A DNA stretch of 40,158 nucleotides from an uncultured Neomegalonema sp. (lineage in GTDB: Bacteria > Pseudomonadota > Alphaproteobacteria > Rhodobacterales > Rhodobacteraceae). This document shows, one piece after another, positions 26,361 through 34,100 of the stretch; position 1 is the first letter of the stretch, and every line of letters begins with the position of its first letter. A program made the translations under genes and the position numbers. The notes under the pieces are model-generated. The model searched no databases, was not told where the DNA came from, and worked only from the letters and a program-made list of their open reading frames with translations. The stretch lies in contig CALKIZ010000033.1 in NCBI GenBank assembly GCA_937995735.1, positions 1 through 40,158 of the forward strand. Direction: 5' to 3'.

Positions 26361-28070
26361 ATGGCAAATGCCGCAACCGCAACGGAATCGATGCAACCAA
26401 GCATGGACGATTTCGAAGCAATGTTAAACGAATCCCTTGAAAATAATGACCTTATTGAAGGTTCTGTTGTTAAGGGCAAAGTGATCGCGATCGAAAACGG
26501 TCAAGCGATCGTCGACGTAGGCTTCAAAATGGAAGGCCGCATCGACATTAAAGAATTCGCCGCACCCGGCAAACCCGCCGACCTTGAGGTCGGTGACGAA
26601 GTTGAAGTCTATCTCGACCGCACCGAAAACGCCAAAGGCGAGTCGGTTCTTTCCCGCGATAAAGCGCGCCGCGAAGAGGCCTGGGATCGTCTTGAGAAAG
26701 CATTCGACAAGAACGAGCGCGTCGAAGGCGCAATCTTTGGCCGCGTCAAAGGCGGCTTTACGGTTGATCTCGGCGGCGCTGTGGCCTTCTTGCCCGGCAG
26801 CCAGGTTGACGTGCGTCCTGTGCGCGATGTCGGCCCGTTGATGAACACGCCTCAGCCGTTCCAAATCCTGAAAATGGACCGCCGCCGTGGTAACATTGTT
26901 GTATCGCGCCGCGCGATCCTCGAAGAAACCCGTGCAGAGCAGCGTTCGGAAATCGTTGGCAAGCTGAATGAAGGTGATGTCGTCGAAGGTGTCGTGAAAA
27001 ACATCACCGATTACGGTGCATTCGTCGACCTCGGCGGTGTTGATGGCCTGTTACACGTCACCGACATGGCTTGGCGCCGCGTGAACCATCCTACGGAAAT
27101 CCTCAATATCGGTCAGACGTTGCAGGTGCAGGTTGTTAAGGTCAACAAAGATACGCAACGTATCTCACTTGGCATGAAACAGCTTCAATCCGACCCCTGG
27201 GAAGATGTTGACGGCAAGTACCCACTCGAAGGCCGCCACAAAGGGCGCGTGACCAATATCACCGATTATGGTGCATTTGTTGAGTTGGAGCCGGGTGTTG
27301 AAGGTCTTGTCCATGTCTCTGAAATGAGCTGGACCAAAAAGAACGTGCATCCCGGCAAAATCGTTTCGACGAGCCAGGAAGTCGAAGTCATGGTTCTCGA
27401 CGTGGACGCCTCCAAGCGCCGCATCTCCCTTGGCCTGAAACAATGCATGGACAACCCGTGGGAGGCTTTCGTGGCCAACCACCCGCGCGGAACCGAAGTC
27501 GAAGGCGACGTCAAGAACATCACCGAATTCGGTCTGTTTATCGGCCTCGACGACGACATCGACGGTATGGTCCATCTGTCGGATCTCGACTGGAACAAGT
27601 CGGGCGAAGAAGCTATCGACGACTACAAAAAGGGCGACGTTATCAAAGCGGTTGTTCTCGATGTAGATGTCGAGAAAGAACGTATCTCGCTCGGTGTTAA
27701 GCAAGTCGGCGGCGAGAGCTTTGACGATGCGACGGGCGGCCTGAAGCGTGGCTCGAAAGTCGAAGCTGAGGTTGTTGCGGTCACTGATAACGGCCTCGAA
27801 GTAAAGGTTGAAGGCCAAGATGCCTTTATCCGTCGCGGCGATCTTGCGCGTGAGCGTGACGACCAGAAGCCTGAAAACTTCAAGGTCGGCGATAAAGTTG
27901 AGGCTCGGGTAACTGCACTTGATGCGAAAACCCGCAAAATCGGATTGTCGATCAAAGCACTCGAAGTTGCCGAAGAAAAAGAAGCTGTGGAGCAGTTCGG
28001 TTCAAGCGATGCCGGTGCATCCCTTGGCGACATCCTCGGCGCGGCGCTGAAGCAACGCGAAGAAGACTAA
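26361..28070 (+). CDS. rpsA: 30S ribosomal protein S1
   Basis: 569 residues with six S1 (OB-fold) domains in a row. The repeated signatures are plain: GFKMEGRIDIKEF, KGGFTVDLGGAVAFLPGS, KNITDYGAFVDLGGVDGLLHVTDMAW, TNITDYGAFVELEPGVEGLVHVSEMSW, KNITEFGLFIGLDDDIDGMVHL and VTDNGLEVKVEGQDAFIRRGDL. It binds mRNA and helps load structured messages on the ribosome. The codon use is noticeably more GC- and C-ending than in neighbours, as expected for a highly expressed gene. Two hairpins follow the stop. Confidence 0.97.
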   Translation: MANAATATESMQPSMDDFEAMLNESLENNDLIEGSVVKGKVIAIENGQAIVDVGFKMEGRIDIKEFAAPGKPADLEVGDEVEVYLDRTENAKGESVLSRDKARREEAWDRLEKAFDKNERVEGAIFGRVKGGFTVDLGGAVAFLPGSQVDVRPVRDVGPLMNTPQPFQILKMDRRRGNIVVSRRAILEETRAEQRSEIVGKLNEGDVVEGVVKNITDYGAFVDLGGVDGLLHVTDMAWRRVNHPTEILNIGQTLQVQVVKVNKDTQRISLGMKQLQSDPWEDVDGKYPLEGRHKGRVTNITDYGAFVELEPGVEGLVHVSEMSWTKKNVHPGKIVSTSQEVEVMVLDVDASKRRISLGLKQCMDNPWEAFVANHPRGTEVEGDVKNITEFGLFIGLDDDIDGMVHLSDLDWNKSGEEAIDDYKKGDVIKAVVLDVDVEKERISLGVKQVGGESFDDATGGLKRGSKVEAEVVAVTDNGLEVKVEGQDAFIRRGDLARERDDQKPENFKVGDKVEARVTALDAKTRKIGLSIKALEVAEEKEAVEQFGSSDAGASLGDILGAALKQREED

Positions 28071-28074
28071 CTGC

Positions 28075-28114
28075 CTATCGCCTGCCGCCGGAAAGACCGC
28101 ACGGCAGGCGATAG
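28075..28114. terminator. Long perfect hairpin directly after rpsA
   Basis: A 13-base perfect stem (CTATCGCCTGCCG / CGGCAGGCGATAG) starts four bases after the rpsA stop. It lacks a T-run, so it may protect the 3' end or support the terminator that follows. Confidence 0.65.
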
Positions 28115-28131
28115 AAGAGCTAAGAATAATA

Positions 28132-28168
28132 AACGCGCCTTTGTACATCGGGGGCGCGTTTTTTTTGG
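28132..28168 (+). terminator. Intrinsic terminator of rpsA
   Basis: AACGCGCC (28132-28139) pairs with GGCGCGTT (28153-28160), followed directly by eight Ts. A classic strong terminator. Confidence 0.93.
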
Positions 28169-28366
28169 CTTAAGGTCGCTTGTGGTTCCTACCTTATAAG
28201 GCTTGACCTTTGGAATGGTGAATAAGCGGGGGTAATCCCCTTCTGTCTATCCGCACGCGCTGTCTCTATGGCTCCAAATACAATGGAATTTTGGGGATAG
28301 GGAAGAGTTGTTTCAGTTCAATAATATACCGCAACGTAAGCGTTTGGTGAACATGCTCTTGCATGA
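28169..28366. other. Non-coding stretch at the left edge of the RHS island
   Basis: About 200 bases between the rpsA terminator and the RHS fragment with no supported gene. A short GGGG-taat-CCCC hairpin lies near 28230. This is presumably the left junction of the island. Confidence 0.5.
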
Positions 28367-28543
28367 ATAACCCGGCTTGGTACGGCCAGAGGTGCGGCTG
28401 TCGTCGATCAGCCTTACGGGTTTACGGGCCGCGAGTATGATGCCGAGAGCGGTCTCTACTATTACCGCGCCCGCCATTACGATCCGGCCACAGGACGGTT
28501 CCTGCAGGAAGACCCGTTGGATCACGCAACCTGTTGCACCTGA
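28367..28543 (+). pseudogene. RHS-repeat protein, fragment of the core's C-terminal end
   Basis: The frame beginning after a TGA at 28364 translates to GTARGAAVVDQPYGFTGREY followed by DAESGLYYYRARHYDPATGR and FLQEDPLD. The YGFTGxExDxESGLYYYRARxYDPxxGRFLxxDP sequence is the conserved closing motif of RHS/YD-repeat shells that encase polymorphic toxins. Only about 50 residues are left, with no start, and a TGA stops it at 28541. The toxin tip that should continue it is in a different frame, so a deletion or frameshift joins the two. It is a decayed effector remnant. Confidence 0.88.
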
Positions 28544-29106
28544 CCAGCACAGACACAGGTGTTCCGCCTTCATCAGAAGGGCATCACTATGATGGAGAGA
28601 TCGAGAACGGCTATTGGGTCGACGCCGCCAACCTTCAACCCGGCTATCGCCTGCTCAACGCAGATGAGACCTTCGCCGAAGTCACCCGAGTCCGCATTGC
28701 CGACGCCCCGCTCAAAGCCTACAATATCAGCGTCGAAGACTTCGAAACCTTCTTCGTCAGTGCCGAACCCGGCGATGAACCCGTCTGGGTGCATAATAAT
28801 TGTGATGGAGAATTTTCGATCATTGACTGGTCCGGTTACCCGGTAGGATTGCCACGGCCCACAGGACCAATACGGCTTATCTCCGGGGGAGAATACAAGA
28901 ATGCGGTAAGAGCAAAACAGGCGGCTAACGCTAGAATCCGAAGAGAACAGGGATTGAGAGGAGATCCACGTGAGGTGCACGAACTAAAACCTGTAAAATT
29001 TGGTGGTAGCCCCACCTCTCCGGATAATAAAGTGATCATTGGCCCAGAATTACACAAAAGAGCCTCGGCTTTCTGGAGTAAATTCAAAAGCGACATCGGG
29101 GGTTAA
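28534..29106 (+). pseudogene. Orphan Hint-type pretoxin end plus HNH-like toxin tip
   Basis: The frame gives up to 190 residues, starting at a TTG and containing no methionine. About residues 20-90 look like the C-terminal half of a Hint (intein-like) pretoxin domain: GYWVDAANLQPGYRLLN, VSVED-like NISVEDFETFFVS, and the closing VWVHNN. The rest is a different module with REVHELKPVKFGGSPTSPDN and LHKRASAFWSKFKSDI, which I read as an HNH-superfamily nuclease tip (His in VHELKP, DN, and the later His). Compared with a working effector, the shell, the first half of Hint and a proper start are missing. It ends one base before the TTG start of the immunity gene. It is probably not expressed as a delivered toxin, but could be a recombination donor. 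Confidence 0.72.
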
Positions 29107-29107
29107 G

Positions 29108-29503
29108 TTGATCGATATAAATGACTTAAAGAATTTTTTACCCAATCGAACCGGAACGGAACGGTATAATTGTGATATATTGAAATCTATAAGTTTTAAT
29201 TTTCCGCAAGATTATATCCATTTTATGGAGCTTCATAATGGAGGTGAGATAGAAATTGGTGAGTTCATATTCATTTTTTGGCCAGTAGAGCTGCTAAATA
29301 AAAATAATGAAGATTACGAAATATTTGATAAATTTTCAAATATTTTTCTTTTTGGCGGTGATGGTGGGGGAAGTGGTTTTGGATTCAATATAGATTCTGG
29401 AAAATTTGAAATAATTTCAATTGAATTGATTGGTAGCGGACCCGAAGATATTCAAATATTTTCTAATTCTTTTATGGATTTATTAAAAGGAAATTTTATT
29501 TAA
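29108..29503 (+). CDS. SUKH (SMI1/KNR4) family immunity protein
   Basis: 131 residues from a TTG at 29108. GGGGG at 29098-29102 is at the right distance, and the toxin-tip stop is one base upstream. FNFPQDYIHFMELHNGGEI near 30-50 and the later FIFWPVELLN and FGGDGGGSGFGFN match the SMI1/KNR4 superfamily, a frequent immunity fold next to nuclease toxins. The gene is strikingly AT-rich, with Asn, Ile, Phe and Glu dominating, in contrast to the core genes on each side, which points to recent transfer. It looks intact, so it may still protect against related toxins from other cells. An RHS-toxin immunity role is inferred from context. Confidence 0.82.
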   Translation: MIDINDLKNFLPNRTGTERYNCDILKSISFNFPQDYIHFMELHNGGEIEIGEFIFIFWPVELLNKNNEDYEIFDKFSNIFLFGGDGGGSGFGFNIDSGKFEIISIELIGSGPEDIQIFSNSFMDLLKGNFI

Positions 29504-29602
29504 CACAAATCGTTATTATATGTATAATATTATTAGTAAATCAGCACTGTAGGGATGTTTTTAGGTGAAATAATAATCAAACAGGTTGATTTTTGCTTGC
29601 CC

Positions 29603-29684
29603 TATCATTGCCTGCGGCAATGGGGAGTGCAAAAATACATCTGCCGCTGCCGGTTTTGCGCTCGCGTCGAGGTCGGACGAATTT
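29603..29684. repeat. Dispersed-repeat copy 1 with hairpin CATTGCC-tgc-GGCAATG
   Basis: It starts with a perfect 7 bp hairpin (29606-29622) and goes on with GCTGCCGGTTTTGCG ... GCGTCGAGGT ... GAATTTGC. The same order of elements recurs at 29732-29813, offset by 129 bases. Confidence 0.7.
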
Positions 29685-29731
29685 GCCTTCCTGTGGCAAA
29701 GATTGCTCTTGGCTCTCAGTGATTTTTCTCC

Positions 29732-29813
29732 GGTCATTGCCTACGGCAATGTTGAGAAAAATGCACTTGTGGCTGCCGGTTTTGCGTTGGCGTCGAGGTT
29801 GTATGAATTTGCT
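29732..29813. repeat. Dispersed-repeat copy 2 with hairpin CATTGCC-tac-GGCAATG
   Basis: It begins with the hairpin at 29735-29751 and repeats GCTGCCGGTTTTGCG, GCGTCGAGGT and GAATTTGC of copy 1 with scattered changes. It may be a genome-wide repetitive element. Confidence 0.7.
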
Positions 29814-29891
29814 TTTGCAAATTCATCTTGACAAATGTTCATATTTAGTTCTTTTTGTTGCTGTTGATTCAAACGAGAGGCAAAAGACGGC

Positions 29892-30524
29892 GTGGACTTT
29901 GAGCGGGCAATAGAAACTCAGCGGCTCAAGCTGCTCCGCCTTGTCGCGGGGCTGGTCGTTTTGGTTGGGGTGTTGTCCCTCGGTCCAATCTCGCGCGGCT
30001 TCTCAATCTCAGTCTGTGGTTTTCTTGGCGCGATGCTGTCCCGCGCTGAAACTGCTGCGCAGTATCTGGTGATTGCACAGGCCCGCTTGATGGACTCCCG
30101 CAGCGGCCCGGCTATCGGCCAAAGCCGATTGTCAGAGTCTCTCGCCCATGCGTTTCCGGCAGAAGAAAAGGATGTCTCCCTGTCTGACTGCCGCGAACGG
30201 CTTAAGGCCTTGCTTGCGGTGCTGACGCATTTACCGCGCCATGCCGCGCGCCTGATACGCCGGATCGAAAAGCAAATGCGGGGTATAATCCCCCCGCGTC
30301 GGCTTTCGCCCCGCCTTGAAAAACATCCGTCACCAGCGCTTCGCGACCGGCAATTGTCCGGCCCCCGCATTGAGCGCCCACCCGATAAGAGCTTGCCCGT
30401 GTCACCGTTCCCTCACCTCCCCCCGAATTCCGGACGGGAGGCGCAGGCGGTTGGGCCATCGCTCGTGAATCTGCCGCCATCAATTTTCAGGCGCGGTTCA
30501 TGCGGCGGCTTCTTCAGCTCCTGA
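29892..30524 (+). CDS. Small membrane-anchored hypothetical protein
   Basis: 210 residues from a GTG. One or two hydrophobic segments lie at about 16-50 (LLRLVAGLVVLVGVLSLG, then ISVCGFLGAML). The rest is basic, rich in Arg and Pro, with no catalytic motif; the last third (about 130-200) looks disordered. I have the impression that short proteins of this shape occur in related Alphaproteobacteria, but I know no function. The 3' end overlaps convergent pleD by 27 bases. It is the first plausible core gene after the accessory island. Confidence 0.55.
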   Translation: MDFERAIETQRLKLLRLVAGLVVLVGVLSLGPISRGFSISVCGFLGAMLSRAETAAQYLVIAQARLMDSRSGPAIGQSRLSESLAHAFPAEEKDVSLSDCRERLKALLAVLTHLPRHAARLIRRIEKQMRGIIPPRRLSPRLEKHPSPALRDRQLSGPRIERPPDKSLPVSPFPHLPPNSGREAQAVGPSLVNLPPSIFRRGSCGGFFSS

Positions 30525-31889
30525 CAGAGTGACCCGGTTGCGGCCCGTGTTTTTCGAGCGGTAAAGGGCAACATCTGCGCGTTCGAGCAGCGCTTCAGGC
30601 TGTTCTTCGGGGTCCGTGCCGGTCGAAATACCAATGCTGACTGTCACATCAATCGCGCCAACCTCGTGTGATACGTTGAAAGGTTTTGCCGCTATGCTGG
30701 CGCGTAGCCGCTCTGCAACCACAGAAGCTGCTGTTTGAGAAGTCTCCGGCATCACGACCAGAAATTCTTCACCGCCAATACGCGCGGTTAGATCAACACC
30801 ACGAACACTTTGGCGAATGCGGTTTGCGAACTCTTTCAACACTTCGTCCCCGACGCCGTGTCCGTAATTATCGTTGATCAGTTTGAAGTGATCGATATCC
30901 AGCAAGCCAACAGAAATCGGGTTCTTTTCCGCGTCCGACCGCTCGATCAGCGTTTGCATATGCGGCACGGCATAACGGCGGTTATAGAGGCCGGTTAGAG
31001 GATCGGTTACTGCCATTTTCAGGCTGTTGTGAACATTATCCCGCAGTTGATCGGCATAGCACTTACGTCTCATTTGACTGCGCATCCGGGCAATCAACTC
31101 GTTTTCATCAAGGGGGCGCATGACATAATCGTTCGCGCCAAGATCAAGAGCAGCGGCAATCGTGCGGTAATCACCATGATCAACCATCAGGATTACAGAT
31201 GAGTGACGCGCCTGAGGACTGGAACGAATTTCCGAGCAGAGCCTCAAGCCGTCATAACTTTCCATCCCGGCGTTGATCAGCATTAAATCCAACTTGTCGA
31301 AGCGTACCGAATTCATTGCGGCCTCGCGAGACGTTGCGATAATGCATTCGCTGTACAGCTTTTCGTTGATGATTGTTTTGATGCTGTTCGCCGCATTTGG
31401 ACGATCATCCACGAGCAGCACTTTTCCGCTTAGATCCTCATCTGCAATCGCTGAGAAAGCGGAGTCAAAGCCCAGTTCTTTACAAGTTTCATCACGTAAG
31501 CGCAGCTCGTCAATCATCATTTTGACGCGCACAAGGCTTCTGACACGTGCAAATAATGCGAGGTCGTTTGCGGGTTTCGTTAAGAAATCATCGGCTCCGG
31601 CTTCCAGACCACGGATCCGGTCAGAGGCTTGATCGAGCGCAGTAATCATCACGACAGGTATGTGCGCAAGGGCAGGGTCCGCTTTCAAGCGCTTACAGGC
31701 TTCAAAGCCATCCATCTTGGGCATCATAACATCGAGCAAAATCAAATCCGGTTGTTCTGCCCGCGCGACTTCCAAGGCTTCAAAGCCATTGCTCGCTGTC
31801 AGAACAATATAATATTCTGCAGAAAGTTTTGCTTCGAGAAGTTTTACGTTAGCGGCGATGTCATCGACGACAAGAATTCGGGCAGACAT
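30498..31889 (-). CDS. pleD: Diguanylate cyclase response regulator PleD
   Basis: 463 residues in the order REC-REC-GGDEF. REC1 has D53 in LLDVMMP; the second receiver (from about 155) has lost the Asp (LMLINAGM), as in Caulobacter PleD, where it serves dimerisation. The GGDEF domain carries GGEEF at 372-376, an active form, with an RxxD inhibitory site (RGVD) five residues before. It makes c-di-GMP upon phosphorylation and drives the swarmer-to-stalked programme in Caulobacter. The divK gene lies just upstream on the same strand (48 bases), the known alphaproteobacterial pair. Confidence 0.93.
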   Translation of the reverse strand: MSARILVVDDIAANVKLLEAKLSAEYYIVLTASNGFEALEVARAEQPDLILLDVMMPKMDGFEACKRLKADPALAHIPVVMITALDQASDRIRGLEAGADDFLTKPANDLALFARVRSLVRVKMMIDELRLRDETCKELGFDSAFSAIADEDLSGKVLLVDDRPNAANSIKTIINEKLYSECIIATSREAAMNSVRFDKLDLMLINAGMESYDGLRLCSEIRSSPQARHSSVILMVDHGDYRTIAAALDLGANDYVMRPLDENELIARMRSQMRRKCYADQLRDNVHNSLKMAVTDPLTGLYNRRYAVPHMQTLIERSDAEKNPISVGLLDIDHFKLINDNYGHGVGDEVLKEFANRIRQSVRGVDLTARIGGEEFLVVMPETSQTAASVVAERLRASIAAKPFNVSHEVGAIDVTVSIGISTGTDPEEQPEALLERADVALYRSKNTGRNRVTLSGAEEAAA

Positions 31890-31937
31890 TTATTCAGCGC
31901 TCCTGCGGCTCGATAGCGGGTCAGTTCGTCGATATTC

Positions 31938-32306
31938 TTAATCGTCCAGAAACCGTTTAATGGTCGCCAGAAAATCAACAACTGATATCGGTTTAGCAAT
32001 ATAATCCTCACAACCGCCGTCCCGGATTTTTTCCTCGTCACCCTTCATTGCAAAGGCGGTTACAGCGATGACCGGAATATGACGTAGGTCGTCTTCCTCT
32101 TTGAGCCATTTCGTAACTTCGAGTCCGGAAACTTCAGGAAGTTGGATATCCATAAGGATAAGATCGGGCATCTCTTTGCGCGCGATTTCAAGTGCATTCA
32201 TCCCATCTTGCGTTTGCAAAGTGCGATAACCCTGAGCATATAGCAAATCATTGAAGAGCTTCATGTTTAGCTCGTTGTCTTCAACGATGAGGACGGTCTT
32301 CGACAT
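31938..32306 (-). CDS. divK: Single-domain cell-cycle response regulator DivK
   Basis: 122 residues, nearly collinear with Caulobacter Div[19 protein letters not shown] at the start, the phospho-acceptor D53 in [16 protein letters not shown], then [18 protein letters not shown] and K105 in YIAKPISV. It passes on the state of the histidine kinases PleC and DivJ and controls CtrA through DivL and CckA. It is transcribed with pleD. This is one of the strongest taxonomic markers in the window. Confidence 0.95.
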   Translation of the reverse strand: MSKTVLIVEDNELNMKLFNDLLYAQGYRTLQTQDGMNALEIARKEMPDLILMDIQLPEVSGLEVTKWLKEEDDLRHIPVIAVTAFAMKGDEEKIRDGGCEDYIAKPISVVDFLATIKRFLDD

Positions 32307-32509
32307 AATAGTTGCGGCTCCCGCGCTCTTCCCTAAGTTTCATATGCCAAGAAGCGGCGCAAAAACTTCCGTATATGGTTAAAGGAGAAAGGTTAATTTT
32401 ATCTTTCTTCATTCGTCTCAGAAGGTTAATTCGTTCGTACTTAAAACTACTTTCGACGTCTTTGTGATATTTTGCATCCTACGGGTTTTAAAATGATGAA
32501 CTGGACGTG

Positions 32510-32794
32510 ATGAGAAAGCAGAAAATCGATGCAAAAACTATAGGATTGCGCGCATTAACGTTTTTGGCCGCTGATCCTGAGGCGATGGGCGTCTTTCTTG
32601 GGCAATGCGGTGCAGATATCGAAACGGTTAGACATCGAGCGAATGATCCTGAATTTTTAGGATTCGTTCTTGACCATCTTATGACCGAAGATGAGTCCGT
32701 TATTGCTTTTGCTTCAGCCGAGGGCATTGACCCTAGTGAAGTGAGTCAAGCGCGTGCAATGCTGCCGGGGGGCGACACCCCAGATTGGACGTAA
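32510..32794 (+). CDS. DUF3572 family protein
   Basis: 94 residues from the ATG at 32510 (a GTG directly before it is also in frame). IGLRALTFLAADPEAMGVFL near 9-28 and FLGFVLDHLMTEDESVIAFA near 46-65 match DUF3572, a small helical family confined largely to Alphaproteobacteria. Function unknown. The gene is followed seven bases later by a HAD-like gene and divergent from divK, a neighbourhood found in related genomes. Confidence 0.82.
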   Translation: MRKQKIDAKTIGLRALTFLAADPEAMGVFLGQCGADIETVRHRANDPEFLGFVLDHLMTEDESVIAFASAEGIDPSEVSQARAMLPGGDTPDWT

Positions 32795-32801
32795 GAAAAA
32801 C

Positions 32802-33476
32802 GTGGTTTTTGAGAAAGTATTGGCTGACCTGGAGGCATTAAACATTAATCGACATCGCCCAATGTTGGTGGTGGATGTCGATGAAGTTATCGTAGGGCTT
32901 GCAGCGCATTTGGGTGAATTCGCGAAGACGCGGGGGTTTGTGTTGCGTTTGACCGGCTATCAACTTGACGGCGCTTTGAAGCACAAAGATGGCTCAACTG
33001 CTTCTACAGAAGAATTCAGAGCGGTTTTTACGGAGTTTTTTGAAAAAGAGACTGTCCGGCAGCGTGCTTACCCGGATGCTCCGGAAGTTTTACGTCGCCT
33101 TGCGAACCATGTTCAAATTGTCATCCTTACGAATGTTCCTCCTTATGCGAAAGCGGCCCGGGCCGAGAATCTGCGCAGTTATGGGATCGATTATCCGTTG
33201 GTGGTTAATCATGGCGGAAAAGGTAAGGCTTTGGCATGGTTAGCCGGGCAAACCTCAAAACCCGTTGCATTCATTGACGATTCCCCCACCCAGATTTCTT
33301 CTGCCGCCAAACATGCACCCGATGTTTGCCGGCTTCATTACGTTGGCGATTGTGACTTGCGGGGATTGCTTGGTCCGTTGCCTGATGCTGACCATGCGCC
33401 GGAAAATTGGCTGGAGATCGAAGGTATTATTCATCAGGTTTTCGGGTTGAAAGCCGCAGAACCCGTTAAAGATTAA
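32802..33476 (+). CDS. HAD-like hydrolase domain protein
   Basis: About 224 residues from a GTG at 32802; the frame is open from 32754 but that part overlaps the DUF3572 gene and is not convincing. VVDVDEVIVGL near 21 is a HAD motif I (DxDxV), ILTNVPP near 107 motif II (Thr), K near 130 (GKGKAL) motif III, and FIDDSPTQISSA near 147 motif IV (DD). It should be a Mg-dependent phosphohydrolase of unknown substrate. The site before the GTG is weak, so the start is uncertain. Confidence 0.75.
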   Translation: MVFEKVLADLEALNINRHRPMLVVDVDEVIVGLAAHLGEFAKTRGFVLRLTGYQLDGALKHKDGSTASTEEFRAVFTEFFEKETVRQRAYPDAPEVLRRLANHVQIVILTNVPPYAKAARAENLRSYGIDYPLVVNHGGKGKALAWLAGQTSKPVAFIDDSPTQISSAAKHAPDVCRLHYVGDCDLRGLLGPLPDADHAPENWLEIEGIIHQVFGLKAAEPVKD

Positions 33477-33539
33477 ACTTTCTCGTTGGTTGCGGTTGAG
33501 ACACCAGCGGGCGTGAATAACAACTTAACGTGAAAAATT

Positions 33540-33557
33540 CTACCTATTGATAGGTAG
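33540..33557. promoter_or_regulatory. Perfect palindrome (probable repressor operator) upstream of the VOC gene
   Basis: CTACCTAT-TG-ATAGGTAG is an exact 8+8 inverted repeat about 70-85 bases before the VOC start. The short spacer and TACCTA...TAGGTA arms are in the style of TetR-family operators. No regulator gene is nearby. Confidence 0.6.
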
Positions 33558-33625
33558 ATATTGATGGTGCCGGTTTTTCCGGTTAGCGTTTGACGCTCTA
33601 TTAGGAAATTAATCAGGAAGTCAGC

Positions 33626-34015
33626 ATGTCAATATTCACACACGCCACCGTCGGGACCAATGATCGCGCGAAATCAAAGGCATTCTACGAGCCGGTACTA
33701 AAGACACTTGGCGTTGATTATATCGGCGAGTTGGGTGAGGCAGCGTCGATGTACGGTGCGAACGGCGCACCTGCTTTTATCGTCTTCACACCGGGTAACG
33801 GTGAGCCAGCTTGTCTCGGAAATGGCTGTACAGTTGGTTTTGCAGCGGAGTCGCGTGAAGCGGTCCGTCAGTTCCATGCGGCAGGACTTGCCAATGGCGG
33901 CACTGACGAAGGTGAGCCTGGTCCACGTAGCTTCACACCAACAGCGTATGCATCGTATCTGCGTGACCCTGACGGAAACAAGATCACGGCTTATTGCTTC
34001 AAAGACGGCGAATAA
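33626..34015 (+). CDS. VOC (glyoxalase/bleomycin-resistance fold) protein
   Basis: 129 residues, one vicinal-oxygen-chelate domain: FTHATVGTNDRAKSKAFYEP at the start, HAAGLANGG in the middle, and the closing YASYLRDPDGNKITAYC. Members are metal-dependent isomerases, dioxygenases or drug-binding proteins; the role here is open. AGGAAG lies at good spacing before the ATG. The gene is alone between a HAD-like gene and convergent rpoD and has a palindromic operator upstream, so it is probably induced by a specific compound. Confidence 0.85.
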   Translation: MSIFTHATVGTNDRAKSKAFYEPVLKTLGVDYIGELGEAASMYGANGAPAFIVFTPGNGEPACLGNGCTVGFAAESREAVRQFHAAGLANGGTDEGEPGPRSFTPTAYASYLRDPDGNKITAYCFKDGE

Positions 34016-34030
34016 TCTTTGCGTCAAATA

Positions 34031-34059
34031 AGTAAGGCGGGGTCATGCCCCGCCTTACT
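34031..34059. terminator. Strong hairpin between VOC and rpoD genes
   Basis: AGTAAGGCGGGG (34031-34042) pairs perfectly with CCCCGCCTTACT (34048-34059) around TCATG. It lies between convergent VOC and rpoD and can end transcription from both sides, though T-runs are weak. Confidence 0.75.
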
Positions 34060-34100
34060 GACTCTTCTAAAGTCTTAATTACGGTCTCAGCTTTGTGAAA

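Larger units (their letters stand above)
29504..29891. other. Non-coding region with duplicated repeat
   Basis: The first ~80 bases are AT-rich and continue the composition of the immunity gene. From 29603 the composition returns to normal and holds two copies of an ~80-base repeat. No gene is supported; the frames at 29586-29831 and 29593-29913 merely read through the repeat. Confidence 0.6.

Noticed and set aside
29586-29913. Frames of 81 and 106 residues over the duplicated element
   Set aside because: They have no ribosome-binding site and only reflect the DNA repeat read through.
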